A stretch of DNA of 60,947 bases from the IMG/VR virus record IMGVR_UViG_3300009703_000019, positions 1 through 60,947 of that record, one strand, 5' to 3'. A program made the position numbers and the translations under genes. This document shows, piece after piece, positions 38,402 to 47,022 of this stretch (the stretch's first letter is position 1; the number at the start of each line of letters is the position of its first letter). This DNA comes from a virus. The notes under the pieces are model-generated. The model was not told the origin of the DNA. It was given only the letters and a program-made list of their open reading frames with translations, and ran no database searches.

Positions 38402-39241
38402 TTAAAAATTGTCAATTTTAGGTATAAATTCTTTGAATCTATTTTCAATAAAATAATTTAATAATTTCGATTTTTTATGTATTACAGAGTTTGCGTAGCT
38501 TTCAAGTATACTATTCTCAATTTCTTTTGGTATTTTATCAAAATCAATTAACAATTCATTTCTCTGAAAATTTCTGAGCATAGTCTCATCACAAAACTCT
38601 TTGGGGTCTTTACCAAACCAAGAGTCTAATTTCTTTTTGGTAATTGGTGCCTGTCTTCCTCCTTCGACAAAAATATTATCTGCAGATAGAAAGTTTGGTA
38701 TACCGTCTCCCTTATCACCCCTGATAATATGTTCTCTCAGATAATTAGAAGGAGACCCATCCGGTTTAACTTGCTTTTTAGTAATAGGGGAATATTGTGA
38801 TATCCAATTATATCTCTGAAGTTGAAAATAATCTTTGTCCGAAGATATGATGAGACTTTTATCTTGGATATGTTTAGATAAAATACCTATAACATCATCT
38901 GCCTCAGCATTTTCAACTTCAATACACTTGAAGGGGAAATAATTATTTAAATCCAATTTAGTTGCATCTATGACTTTAAATATAGCTGGCCAATCTATTT
39001 TGGTTTCCTCTTTTCTTGCTTTCCTGCGACTTGCTTTGTAATATTCAAATACAGTTCTTCTCCAGTTCTTCTTTGAATCAAAACATAATATCATATCACC
39101 ATATTTTCCTTTATTCTTCATGTAAGATAAAAGGGAAGAATAAATCATGAATTTATATTTATTTTCATCTAGCTCATCATTATAAGACAGATATACCATT
39201 GCATTGGAAATAAACATCTGACTCGCATCAATATAGATCAT
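38402..39241 (-). CDS. rnh: T4-type RNase H (5'-3' FEN nuclease)
   Basis: 279 residues (T4 305). Acidic metal-site residues are in MIYIDAS, CFDSKKNWRR, ENAEADDVIG and SSDKDYFQLQ, and GDKGDGIPNFLS is the helix-hairpin region. It removes RNA primers during lagging-strand synthesis. The order rnh, then others, then 33-59 is as in T4. Confidence 0.85.
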   Translation of the reverse strand: MIYIDASQMFISNAMVYLSYNDELDENKYKFMIYSSLLSYMKNKGKYGDMILCFDSKKNWRRTVFEYYKASRRKARKEETKIDWPAIFKVIDATKLDLNNYFPFKCIEVENAEADDVIGILSKHIQDKSLIISSDKDYFQLQRYNWISQYSPITKKQVKPDGSPSNYLREHIIRGDKGDGIPNFLSADNIFVEGGRQAPITKKKLDSWFGKDPKEFCDETMLRNFQRNELLIDFDKIPKEIENSILESYANSVIHKKSKLLNYFIENRFKEFIPKIDNF

Positions 39242-39242
39242 A

Positions 39243-39392
39243 TCATTCCTCTATAATTTCATCAACATCTAAATTATCACTGCTACAAAACGGGCAGTGT
39301 TTAATTGTATATACTACTGGATCAAGTGAATGCGATATTTTAAAACTAGCATCGCAAGAATCACAGAGATAGTAGCTATTTAAATCCTCCAT
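39243..39392 (-). CDS. 49-residue zinc-ribbon protein
   Basis: Two CxxC pairs (CDSC near residue 10, CPFC near 33) form a zinc ribbon. Its start overlaps the primase stop (TAATG) and the stop lies just before rnh. A replication accessory role is suggested only by location. Confidence 0.55.
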   Translation of the reverse strand: MEDLNSYYLCDSCDASFKISHSLDPVVYTIKHCPFCSSDNLDVDEIIEE

Positions 39393-40366
39393 TATATTCT
39401 CTTCCATTCCGTTAATTTTAATTTAGCTCTCATTCCACAATATATATTATCATTTATAATATTCTGAATTTTAGTATCATTTAATATATATTCATTTATA
39501 TCTTTACCAATTATTTCATGGGGTATTAAAGAGATCCTAAATCCGAGATTAATAAATTTTTCAATATTATTAATAATAGTTTTATTTCTTGGTTCCTTGT
39601 CGGGTATTAAAATACATTTTTCTTTCGGTGCAACAGACTCCACTCGCGATAAATTTGAATTATTTACAGCAATTGAATTTTCGAGGAACATAGAATCTAT
39701 AGCGCCTTCTACAATATATATATCCTTTTTTAAATCGACTTCGCGAAGTCCGTAGAAAAGTTGTTCCTCTGTGTAAGAAACATTTGCATATCTTAATCCA
39801 CTCGGATTCAGAGCTCTTCCAGTAAATCCAATCAATTTGCCCTCCATATTATAATATGGAATAATAAGTCTTTCATCTTTTATATTTGATTTGGGATCCA
39901 ATTTATTAAACTTGTCTATATAGAAAAGCGAATCATATTTTTTCTTGGGGATTTTTCTCGACTCGACATATTTTATAGCGATATGATTTGAGGGGAGTTC
40001 AGTCAAAGAAATCGCAGACTTTTTGAGAGGGTTCGTATTGAATATGGGTTTCGAGAATTTAAATTCCTCAATGATAGGTTTCCTAACATCCTCCGTGGAT
40101 TTAAATTTTTCGAAATAATATTCCCTCGAAAGATTGGTATCAATCTCATTGATAAGGGAATAAAGGGATTTGGATATGTTACAATTATGACAGTAATAGA
40201 ACGATTCTTGCTTTTTTTCTATGATCCATCCCCGAGCCTTGGTTTGAGATTTCTGGGAATCCCCACAAAAAGGACAGCGAAAATTGTACTCCGTCATAGA
40301 TTTTTTCTTAAATCTATTGAGTCGGGGTGATAAGAGATTGATATATTTTAGATCAACATAATTCAT
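39392..40366 (-). CDS. 61: DNA primase gp61
   Basis: 324 residues. N-terminal zinc finger CPFC and CHNC; TOPRIM core with DIYIVEGAIDSMFL and ILIPDKEPRN, as in T4 gp61. Synthesises primers together with helicase gp41. All key cysteines are present. Confidence 0.85.
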   Translation of the reverse strand: MNYVDLKYINLLSPRLNRFKKKSMTEYNFRCPFCGDSQKSQTKARGWIIEKKQESFYYCHNCNISKSLYSLINEIDTNLSREYYFEKFKSTEDVRKPIIEEFKFSKPIFNTNPLKKSAISLTELPSNHIAIKYVESRKIPKKKYDSLFYIDKFNKLDPKSNIKDERLIIPYYNMEGKLIGFTGRALNPSGLRYANVSYTEEQLFYGLREVDLKKDIYIVEGAIDSMFLENSIAVNNSNLSRVESVAPKEKCILIPDKEPRNKTIINNIEKFINLGFRISLIPHEIIGKDINEYILNDTKIQNIINDNIYCGMRAKLKLTEWKRI

Positions 40367-40372
40367 AATGTA

Positions 40373-40401
40373 ATTATACCATAAAAACTTCTAATTGTAT
40401 A
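40373..40401 (-). promoter_or_regulatory. Sigma70-like promoter for primase
   Basis: TATACA (40396-40401), 17 bases, TATAAT (40373-40378), ending just before the primase ATG. One mismatch in the -35 compared with the other members, same spacer. Confidence 0.5.
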
Positions 40402-40477
40402 ATAAAAGTGATTTAAAACTGTATATAAATCAATGGGTTAAAACCCCTATATTCAATCTATACGTAATTTTCTTGTG

Positions 40478-40511
40478 ATTAAGGTGATTATAGGGGACCA
40501 ATCACCTTAAT
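40478..40511. repeat. Perfect 12-bp hairpin in the 40381-40537 intergenic region
   Basis: Arms ATTAAGGTGATT and AATCACCTTAAT around a 10-base loop. The loop holds ATAGGGG, complementary to CCCCTAT at 40444-40450, so a pseudoknot is possible. No T-run follows on either strand. The rest of the gap holds no ORF. Confidence 0.6.
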
Positions 40512-40537
40512 TGTAAAACTAGAGCATATAGCAGGTT

Positions 40538-40783
40538 TTACGGAAAAAGAACAGACTTCACAACCTCAACAAATCCAACAGACTGCAGTAGATATGCCAA
40601 AGCACCGCCATACGCAAGCCATTTGAGTTGTATCAAAGTCAGATTAATAGAAGCTATAGACTCTGCCATTTTAACGGTGGAATCATGAAGCTCTTCGATA
40701 TCTTCTTCGTGTTGCTCTAATATCCATTCGTGTCGATCCATCCTTCTATCTGGACAAGTCGTTTCACTTTTCTTGTCTGTCAT
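40538..40783 (-). CDS. Small protein with coiled coil and C-terminal membrane helix
   Basis: 81 residues from ATG at 40783. EQHEEDIEELHDSTVKMAESI is a coiled coil; IQLKWLAYGGALAYLLQSVGF is a single membrane helix. Layout resembles XhlA-like hemolysin/holin accessory proteins, but the match is only architectural. Confidence 0.5.
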   Translation of the reverse strand: MTDKKSETTCPDRRMDRHEWILEQHEEDIEELHDSTVKMAESIASINLTLIQLKWLAYGGALAYLLQSVGFVEVVKSVLFP

Positions 40784-40784
40784 T

Positions 40785-41546
40785 TTAATCGGTCTCGTTT
40801 TCGCCAGCGTCCCAATTTTTATCAACCCAATTAAAAAATTTCACTCTTTCTTTATCGTTTAAATCTTCAATATCTTTTATTTTAAATTTTTTCATTGCTT
40901 TCTTGAAGAAAACTTCGTATTCTTCTTCATTGACAACTTCTTCTTTTATACCCCATTTTGCCAATTTAGCCTTGAGAAGTTTTTCTTGTTCTTTGAGTTT
41001 ACGTTCTTTGATGCGCTTCATAACAGATTTGAAATTTTTAGATCTACCATCAAACTTCATTACATTATCTTTCTTCGCAATATGCCCATCACCCATATTA
41101 TTTGTTGGTGCATCTTCCGTTACATCTTTATCCATGTTCTCTTCCTCTAATAAGCATAATGCTTCTGTTAATGTTAATTGTTCTGTTAGTTCGCCAATAC
41201 CGCTAAAATCTCTATTAGACTCTAAATATTCGACTAATATGTTATATTCGTCTTCCCTCATATGCTCTTTCAATAGGAATAATGCTGCAGCATAAGTTCC
41301 GAGTTTAGATTTAACCAAAGGGATCTTGGATAAAATTCTTTTGAAATTGAATACCATTCTATGAAGCATGGTATACGCATTCTTTTCTTCCGAAGAAGTA
41401 ACTTTCTTCTCTTTTATTCTTTTCCCCTCTCCATTAATTATACCGAGTTTAAATGCCTCTTGATCTTCCCACGGTATAGTAAGAATTCGGAGAAACCGAT
41501 ATGTTGCAAATAAATCAATATATTTGCCTTCTGTTATAGTATTCAT
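40785..41546 (-). CDS. Conserved T4-like virion-type protein
   Basis: 253 residues with MNTITEGKYIDLFATYRF, FNFKRILSKIPLVKSKLGTY and a Lys-rich coiled tail (FKSVMKRIKERKLKEQEKLL). A family recognised from marine T4-like phages, often annotated as a virion or hypothetical protein. Late module member. Confidence 0.6.
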   Translation of the reverse strand: MNTITEGKYIDLFATYRFLRILTIPWEDQEAFKLGIINGEGKRIKEKKVTSSEEKNAYTMLHRMVFNFKRILSKIPLVKSKLGTYAAALFLLKEHMREDEYNILVEYLESNRDFSGIGELTEQLTLTEALCLLEEENMDKDVTEDAPTNNMGDGHIAKKDNVMKFDGRSKNFKSVMKRIKERKLKEQEKLLKAKLAKWGIKEEVVNEEEYEVFFKKAMKKFKIKDIEDLNDKERVKFFNWVDKNWDAGENETD

Positions 41547-41893
41547 ATTTTCTCCAATTCCTGTAAAATATCATAATCGGGAACAATTGAAACCATTTCA
41601 TCTGGACTTAAATATCCAAGATATATCAAAATTGATTTCAATTTACCCCAATGCTTAGGGTTTGTGTGATAAAATAATAAAGCTCTAACACCCTCGGTTG
41701 AAAATGTATTTTGGAGAATTATAATGGTATTTAATATTAACCTGTGATTAATATTTGCCGAATTTAAAAGTTTATTCATCAATTTAAACTTTTTATAATC
41801 TTCTTCAAATTCATCTTCACCTCTTAAAGATGGGTTAGAATAATGTTTAATAGCAAACATCACAACATTTTTGCTATTTAAATTCTCAAACAT
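41543..41893 (-). CDS. Conserved T4-like protein
   Basis: 116 residues, helical; EEDYKKFKLMNKLLNSA, HRLILNTIIILQNTF and ALLFYHTNPKHWGKLKS are conserved in T4-like relatives. Function unknown. ATGA overlap with the next gene. Confidence 0.65.
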   Translation of the reverse strand: MFENLNSKNVVMFAIKHYSNPSLRGEDEFEEDYKKFKLMNKLLNSANINHRLILNTIIILQNTFSTEGVRALLFYHTNPKHWGKLKSILIYLGYLSPDEMVSIVPDYDILQELEKI

Positions 41894-42339
41894 TATATTA
41901 TAGTAGCACCATTATTTGAAATAATCGCCCAACCAGATGCAGTATAAAGTAATAAGACGGAATCCCCGACAGAATCAAATACCATCGATGTACCGTTAAT
42001 AAAGCTAGTAGGTGTTATAGTAACATCACCCCCTGCATCAACAGTCATTACAATAAATTTCAATTGTCCAGTACCGCCGTTAGCTAATGTTCCGGTTATA
42101 TTCGATGCTCCACTGCTGATTAAACTAATTACCTTATCTATATCCATTACACCAGAAGAAGTTATAGTTTCTGGTGTTTGAGCTAAATTTAATAATCCTG
42201 GAATATTCTCAAAAAGATTACCGATACTTAATTTTTTATTTACTGGAGATCCACTTGGATCATCTATAACATGAAGTAAATCTACAGTAGAAACGGTAGT
42301 ACCAATGTCAGTTAATTGTGTGATTTTTTTATTTGCCAT
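41893..42339 (-). CDS. Structural protein (fibre/decoration-like)
   Basis: 148 residues starting [20 protein letters not shown], common at the N-terminus of phage fibre proteins, then beta-rich Gly/Ser/Thr repeats ([19 protein letters not shown]). Probably a virion surface component behind the late-type box at 42585. Confidence 0.65.
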   Translation of the reverse strand: MANKKITQLTDIGTTVSTVDLLHVIDDPSGSPVNKKLSIGNLFENIPGLLNLAQTPETITSSGVMDIDKVISLISSGASNITGTLANGGTGQLKFIVMTVDAGGDVTITPTSFINGTSMVFDSVGDSVLLLYTASGWAIISNNGATII

Positions 42340-42392
42340 CTTTTAAACCCTCCCGGGAATTGTTATGCTGGAACTCAGCTCAAATTGACGAA

Positions 42393-42554
42393 TTAATCCT
42401 CTACCGGAGCTTCGGATTTTTTCTGGTTTTTCTTCGATACTGATAAATCAAGAGATTTATCAGATACGTATAATTCACCGGTTACGGGATCTTTCCATCC
42501 TTCTTTAGTTGCTACTGCGTTTGAACACCAAAATGGTGCAGTTTGTTTAGACAT
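42393..42554 (-). CDS. 53-residue conserved small protein
   Basis: Starts MSKQTAPFWCSNAVATKEGW; KDPVTGELYVSDKSLDLS is a pattern I recognise from small T4-like virion-associated proteins. Good ribosome site (AAAGGAG). First gene behind the box at 42585-42592. Confidence 0.6.
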   Translation of the reverse strand: MSKQTAPFWCSNAVATKEGWKDPVTGELYVSDKSLDLSVSKKNQKKSEAPVED

Positions 42555-42579
42555 AAGTTTCTCCTTTCGTACACTTGTA

Positions 42580-44439
42580 TTATTTATTTATAATGGCTTT
42601 GAAGCCTATTCTACTTCTAGAGGGAGCAGTTGCTCCGTGACCCCAAGAGAATTCGAATTTCATATTCTTAAATTTGGCGTATTTAAACCTAAGTTTACCG
42701 GGTAGAGCATCAGCGTTTAATTGGAGTATCGATATCCTAGCTAGCATGCTTGATAAAATTTCAGTATACTCCTTCGAATTCAAAACTTGTAGTAAAGCTT
42801 TTGTTAAAGGCGCGATAATAATACCCTCTGGTTGAGTCAGTCTGTCATCATCATATTTTTTCCAAGTAGCGTCAGATATTTTATATTTCGTCATTTTAAA
42901 AAATTTAGACAGCAATACCTTTAATTCCTTTGAATTTTTTTGTTTTAACCAAGCCCTTAACACTGTAGAATCGACAACCTTAGTTCCGGTTACGCGATAT
43001 AATTCTTTAATTGGAGCAGTATTCAAGTGCCCATGTGCTTGTATCGAGGATTCTAGAACTGGCGCCATTATTATCATTTTTAGAATAGTTATAAGTTTTT
43101 CTTCAGTTGGGTTTAAACCCTTTGCGGCTATGATTTTATCCATAATACCGTCAAGGTTTGTTATTGACGCTGAAGACCCCTGACCAGATTTAACCGATAT
43201 TGGATACCTAATGCTACCCCTAATTCCATAAAAATCCAGTAGAGGTTCATTAATCGCTGAGGGAAATAAAACTTTACTAAACCCGATATTAGACATTGCC
43301 CAAATAGCAGCGCATGATTCCCCGAAATTCGCTGAAATAGTTTTAAGTTCTTTAGGATTAAAGGGTGATTTAGAAGGAACGGGTATATCATTTCCCTTTG
43401 TCTGCGAGAGAGTTAATAATTCTATTAAATATGAAGTTTGGGAAGTATTAAGTCCCATTTCCAGCTTAAGTTTATTAATCTTCTTTTTAACTATAGTTAT
43501 GAGAGCTTTTGCTGTTAATTCTTGTCCTGTAACACCAAGATGGTCTGGTGTTAAGTCTTTGCCTCCTACAATATTATCAATCACATTTCGCAAAACAATA
43601 TAGACTGATCCAATTTCAGACGTCGCTTTGTACGTATTATATTTGCTAGATCTAGATTCGCGGTCTCCAGCGAGACTAACCTTATAGCCAAGCGGTGATA
43701 GTTTTTCTTCTAACCCCTCTGATGGATTCAGCTTCAATCGAATATGAAATCCGCCATTTTTGTAGGAGTTAGTTATTTGATAGGAAGGAAGTTTTGATTT
43801 TATATCCGATAATATATCAGATTCAATATCAGTCATCTTTGAACGAGATTCAATTAACTTGATCCATTCGTTAAATGATTTTATATTCATTTCACCTTTA
43901 AGAATATCGAATAATTCTTGACCCTTTTTAAATCGAGGTGGAAGACCTTTCTTAAATAATTCAAAATCATTACTTGATACTGCCGCTCTCATTTTGGAAG
44001 CGGACATACCCTCAACACCTTCGGCATCTGGGTCACGATCCCCTGCAGAGACAACATCCACCTTTTTAAAATCATAGAATCCGTGCCTCTTTCCATCAAC
44101 CCCATTATATTTAAGAATAAGTTTTTTGAAGTCAGAGATTCTGTCAGAACCAACAACCATTTTTACTTCCTCATATCCTTCATCATAAAACTTAACCAAA
44201 ATATCAAATACATTAGTTACAGATTCATCCATAATATAAAGGGAATGTTTCGGGAACATTAATCTAGAATACTTCACCTTATCTTTGAATGAGAGGGGAT
44301 TCTTTTTCTTATCGTGGGACTTGGAAAGATATAATCTATATCCACCAGATCCAGAATTCTTTTTCAGAGCATCTAATAATTTACCATGACCTGTGGTCGG
44401 TGGGTTTAATCTTCCAAATGAAAATGTTATATTTTTCAT
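42580..44439 (-). CDS. Nucleotidyltransferase fused to capsid-targeting leader and nuclease-like domain
   Basis: 619 residues. Residues 1-180 are a cytidylyltransferase/NMNAT fold: FGRLNPPTTGHGK (HxGH-type) and GMSASKMRAA (SxSxxR-type). At Met184 begins MNIKSFNEWIKLIES, matching the leader of the packaged proteins, with AAAGGTGAA just ahead, so an internal start is possible. The C-terminal part (FGESCAAIWAMSN, FPSAINEPLLDF, YPISVKSGQGSS) resembles phage PD-(D/E)XK-like proteins. Either a fusion or two products from one gene. NAD or sugar-nucleotide chemistry is inferred for the N-terminal part. Confidence 0.7.
   Translation of the reverse strand: MKNITFSFGRLNPPTTGHGKLLDALKKNSGSGGYRLYLSKSHDKKKNPLSFKDKVKYSRLMFPKHSLYIMDESVTNVFDILVKFYDEGYEEVKMVVGSDRISDFKKLILKYNGVDGKRHGFYDFKKVDVVSAGDRDPDAEGVEGMSASKMRAAVSSNDFELFKKGLPPRFKKGQELFDILKGEMNIKSFNEWIKLIESRSKMTDIESDILSDIKSKLPSYQITNSYKNGGFHIRLKLNPSEGLEEKLSPLGYKVSLAGDRESRSSKYNTYKATSEIGSVYIVLRNVIDNIVGGKDLTPDHLGVTGQELTAKALITIVKKKINKLKLEMGLNTSQTSYLIELLTLSQTKGNDIPVPSKSPFNPKELKTISANFGESCAAIWAMSNIGFSKVLFPSAINEPLLDFYGIRGSIRYPISVKSGQGSSASITNLDGIMDKIIAAKGLNPTEEKLITILKMIIMAPVLESSIQAHGHLNTAPIKELYRVTGTKVVDSTVLRAWLKQKNSKELKVLLSKFFKMTKYKISDATWKKYDDDRLTQPEGIIIAPLTKALLQVLNSKEYTEILSSMLARISILQLNADALPGKLRFKYAKFKNMKFEFSWGHGATAPSRSRIGFKAIINK
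42585..42592 (-). promoter_or_regulatory. T4 late-type promoter for small structural genes
   Basis: TATAAATA on the minus strand, overlapping the end of the fused gene, about 30 bases before the 53-residue protein's ATG and its ribosome site. Confidence 0.55.
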
Positions 44440-45158
44440 TACTTATTCCTTTTATTACCTATGGAGTCACCATACGCAACAGCCAAAGGAAGTAATTTAA
44501 GAAGGGGTAGATTGATTTTCAGGACATTGAGTTTCATATTCCTATCTAATAATATAGCAGACAGAAATCTATGATGACCGTCAATAATACGATTATCAGA
44601 TGATACGATTAATATTTTAGAATTTAATAGTTTAATGGTCCCGTCGACGCCATTCCTGGCTATAGTACCCAGACCCTTATCAAAATATATTTGATCTTGA
44701 ATTGGGGTTAAATCCTTTGCTGCGATCTTATCTCTTGTGACACTTACAACGTCATCTTTTTTATTACCATCATTCTTTTTTAATCCCGCCTCTAAAAATT
44801 TATTAGCTTTATCCCCAGACAGACCTTCGGGGAATGGATTCGCTTGATTGGTGTCTTTGGAAAATGGTTTAGTTATATCAAGTTTACCCTGACTCAATCT
44901 CTTTTGAAATTTATCAACATCCTTCGAGGTTATAACCGGCATATCCTTTCTTTTGGTAGAACCTTTATATGCGAGTTTTTGTGCTAGGATATAGTTTTCA
45001 TCAAAATCCGGAATATCTTTATCTAGTGTTGGGAATTTAGATAATGCATATTCTCTTGCATCTTCAAGCGAAGTGGTGATAACTTCCAATTGGCCAGCTG
45101 AAGCACCTCCCCCTTCCATCAACATAACAGCTATTAAGTAATTCTTAAATCCCTTCAT
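44439..45158 (-). CDS. Packaged ParB/Srx-like protein
   Basis: 239 residues. Leader MKGFKNYLIAVMLMEGGG with an L-M-E site. C-terminal ILIVSSDNRIIDGHHRFLSAIL is the ParB/sulfiredoxin-like DGHHR motif, found in ParB-type CTPases and nucleases. The middle is Lys/Asp-rich. It may be injected with the DNA; DNA binding is inferred. Confidence 0.6.
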   Translation of the reverse strand: MKGFKNYLIAVMLMEGGGASAGQLEVITTSLEDAREYALSKFPTLDKDIPDFDENYILAQKLAYKGSTKRKDMPVITSKDVDKFQKRLSQGKLDITKPFSKDTNQANPFPEGLSGDKANKFLEAGLKKNDGNKKDDVVSVTRDKIAAKDLTPIQDQIYFDKGLGTIARNGVDGTIKLLNSKILIVSSDNRIIDGHHRFLSAILLDRNMKLNVLKINLPLLKLLPLAVAYGDSIGNKRNK

Positions 45159-46372
45159 TTTTCCCAGCCCTTAATTATATTTGGATTAAAATTATTCGAA
45201 GAAAATTCCATGCGATCTACGAGTTTGACAGCATTGCCATCTCTATTAATAGCAACATATCCCTCAGTACCCGTAACCTTAAATCCATTTTTAGTTTTTA
45301 CAAATGTTGATATACTAGAAACTCTATTCATTTTAGAGATAAGTATTTCCTTAGCATCAACTAAATAATTTTGAAGTTCGAACATTAATCTTAAATTAGT
45401 TTTATTGGAAGGGGAAAAGAACTCTAGAGTTTTATCCCGTGCCGCTGTCTTTCTCTCCTTACCCTTCGCTGACTTGAGTTTATCAATCTGTTTTTGATAC
45501 CTCTCATTTATCCAATCTATTAGGTCAGATGTATGCTTCTTGGGGTCGGTAATGCGTTCTTGACTTCTGACCTTGGTATTGTTAAATGTATTGATGAGAA
45601 GATTAATTTCAGAATCCTGAGCAACTAATTTTAATGTTGTGGAGGAGATTTTTCTGAATATTTTACCTGCAGAAGATAGATGTGAAGTAACCAAATCCGT
45701 TTCGTCCTTGGTCATTGTGGCAGTACCACTTAAATCATCTAGATCAGCAGTTCTCATCCAAACCGATTTAGTTTTATTTAACTTTGATATATCAATCAAG
45801 AAAGATGCTGACATATCTTCAAAAGAAGATCCTGTATATTCTGTGTGCCAAACAACACCTATTTTAGATTGAAGAAGTGGATCAGCTTGATCAAATGGAA
45901 CTGCATATACTATAGTATTTGGATGAAATGTAATATACGAATCACCATCAATTCTCTCTTTTTTGAGATCGGATTTGGTAAACATAATATCACCTTGAAG
46001 AACACCTTTGATATTGAGTTTCTTCAATTCTGTATATGCAATTTTTAATTTGGCAGATAAATCCCCAGAAGTATCATCATCAATATCAGAATGTGATTTA
46101 TAAACTTTGGGATTCTTATTAAAGATCCCTTTCTTTGCTACAAAAAACTCACCATCACTAGGATCTATTCCAGCGAACACAGCAGGCGCTCCATCCCATT
46201 TTACTGTTACAGAATGAGATGTATTTGAATCACCCTTCAACATATCTCTCAGGGATCTAAGGGCATTAATAGCATCGCGCGTACCATCAACCCCACCATC
46301 AAGAACTAAATCCTCAATATGAGTCATATGGGTGTTCTTTGCTTCTTTCAAGTGTGATTTAAATGACAACAT
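45155..46372 (-). CDS. Packaged ligase-like nucleotidyltransferase
   Basis: 405 residues with leader MLSFKSHLKEAKNTHM (L-K-E site). VTVKWDGAPAVFAG contains the K-x-D-G motif I of ATP-dependent ligases; FFVAKKGIFNKN and KGVLQGDIMFT fit motifs III/IIIa. The family is conserved in marine T4-like phages. Nick sealing or RNA repair just after injection is an attractive but untested idea; motif V is not clear. Confidence 0.6.
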   Translation of the reverse strand: MLSFKSHLKEAKNTHMTHIEDLVLDGGVDGTRDAINALRSLRDMLKGDSNTSHSVTVKWDGAPAVFAGIDPSDGEFFVAKKGIFNKNPKVYKSHSDIDDDTSGDLSAKLKIAYTELKKLNIKGVLQGDIMFTKSDLKKERIDGDSYITFHPNTIVYAVPFDQADPLLQSKIGVVWHTEYTGSSFEDMSASFLIDISKLNKTKSVWMRTADLDDLSGTATMTKDETDLVTSHLSSAGKIFRKISSTTLKLVAQDSEINLLINTFNNTKVRSQERITDPKKHTSDLIDWINERYQKQIDKLKSAKGKERKTAARDKTLEFFSPSNKTNLRLMFELQNYLVDAKEILISKMNRVSSISTFVKTKNGFKVTGTEGYVAINRDGNAVKLVDRMEFSSNNFNPNIIKGWEK

Positions 46373-46725
46373 TATTTTTCCATATTGGCCTTAACTCTCG
46401 CGAGTTCTTGCTTCTTAACAGCCTTCATGAGCTTTTTAGATAATTTTTCAATCGCGCTTTTCTTTTTGGCAAGTTTCTTTTCAATATTACTTTTCTCTTG
46501 ATCCGATAAATCATTCCACGATTTATCACCAATTAATTTATTTGCAAAAACTTCCTTAGCCTTTTTGTGAGCTTTAGATTTAATTTTTTCAGGTGAAGCT
46601 ATCTTTAATGCTGATCGGGCTTTCTTCAATTTTGTGGAAGATTTCTTAGCCAGTTTTGCCATGTTGCGAGACATCTTCCTTCTCGTTTCTCTAGATATAA
46701 CTTCATCTAATTCAGATTCAGACAT
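46372..46725 (-). CDS. Basic helical protein of the packaged module
   Basis: 117 residues, more than one third Lys/Arg, starting MSESELDEVISRETRRKM with an L-D-E site. Long helix, like T4 internal head proteins. Conserved in T4-like marine phages; function unknown. Confidence 0.55.
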   Translation of the reverse strand: MSESELDEVISRETRRKMSRNMAKLAKKSSTKLKKARSALKIASPEKIKSKAHKKAKEVFANKLIGDKSWNDLSDQEKSNIEKKLAKKKSAIEKLSKKLMKAVKKQELARVKANMEK

Positions 46726-46739
46726 AGTATTGTTTCCTA

Positions 46740-46973
46740 TTAATATCTAGATCTAGTTTTTTTGAGTCGGCGACTTCTCTCTTTATCTATTTTGATAGAT
46801 CCCTTAGCAATCTTCTCTCTACGTTTTTTAGCTTTAATTGCTGCTTTTTTACCACCTGCAGTTTTTGCATATTTCTTACGTTTTTTAGCATCAGATACCC
46901 TATCGGCGACAGTTTTCTTTTTAGGTAATTCCTTTTCTTCTAATGATTTGATTAACTCAGAATAAGTTAACAT
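46740..46973 (-). CDS. Small basic protein of the packaged module
   Basis: 77 residues with leader MLTYSELIKSLEEKELPKKK and a Lys/Arg-rich body, ending LKKTRSRY. DNA-binding by charge. First gene behind the late box at 47003. Confidence 0.55.
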   Translation of the reverse strand: MLTYSELIKSLEEKELPKKKTVADRVSDAKKRKKYAKTAGGKKAAIKAKKRREKIAKGSIKIDKERSRRLKKTRSRY

Positions 46974-47002
46974 ACCAAACTCCTATAATTATTATACTAA
47001 AC

Positions 47003-47010
47003 TATTTATA
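47003..47010 (-). promoter_or_regulatory. T4 late-type promoter for the right packaged-protein module
   Basis: TATAAATA in the 49-base gap before 46973, with AGGAG preceding the ATG. All genes from 46973 to 42580 could be on this late transcript. Confidence 0.6.
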
Positions 47011-47022
47011 ATAATTAAAAGT

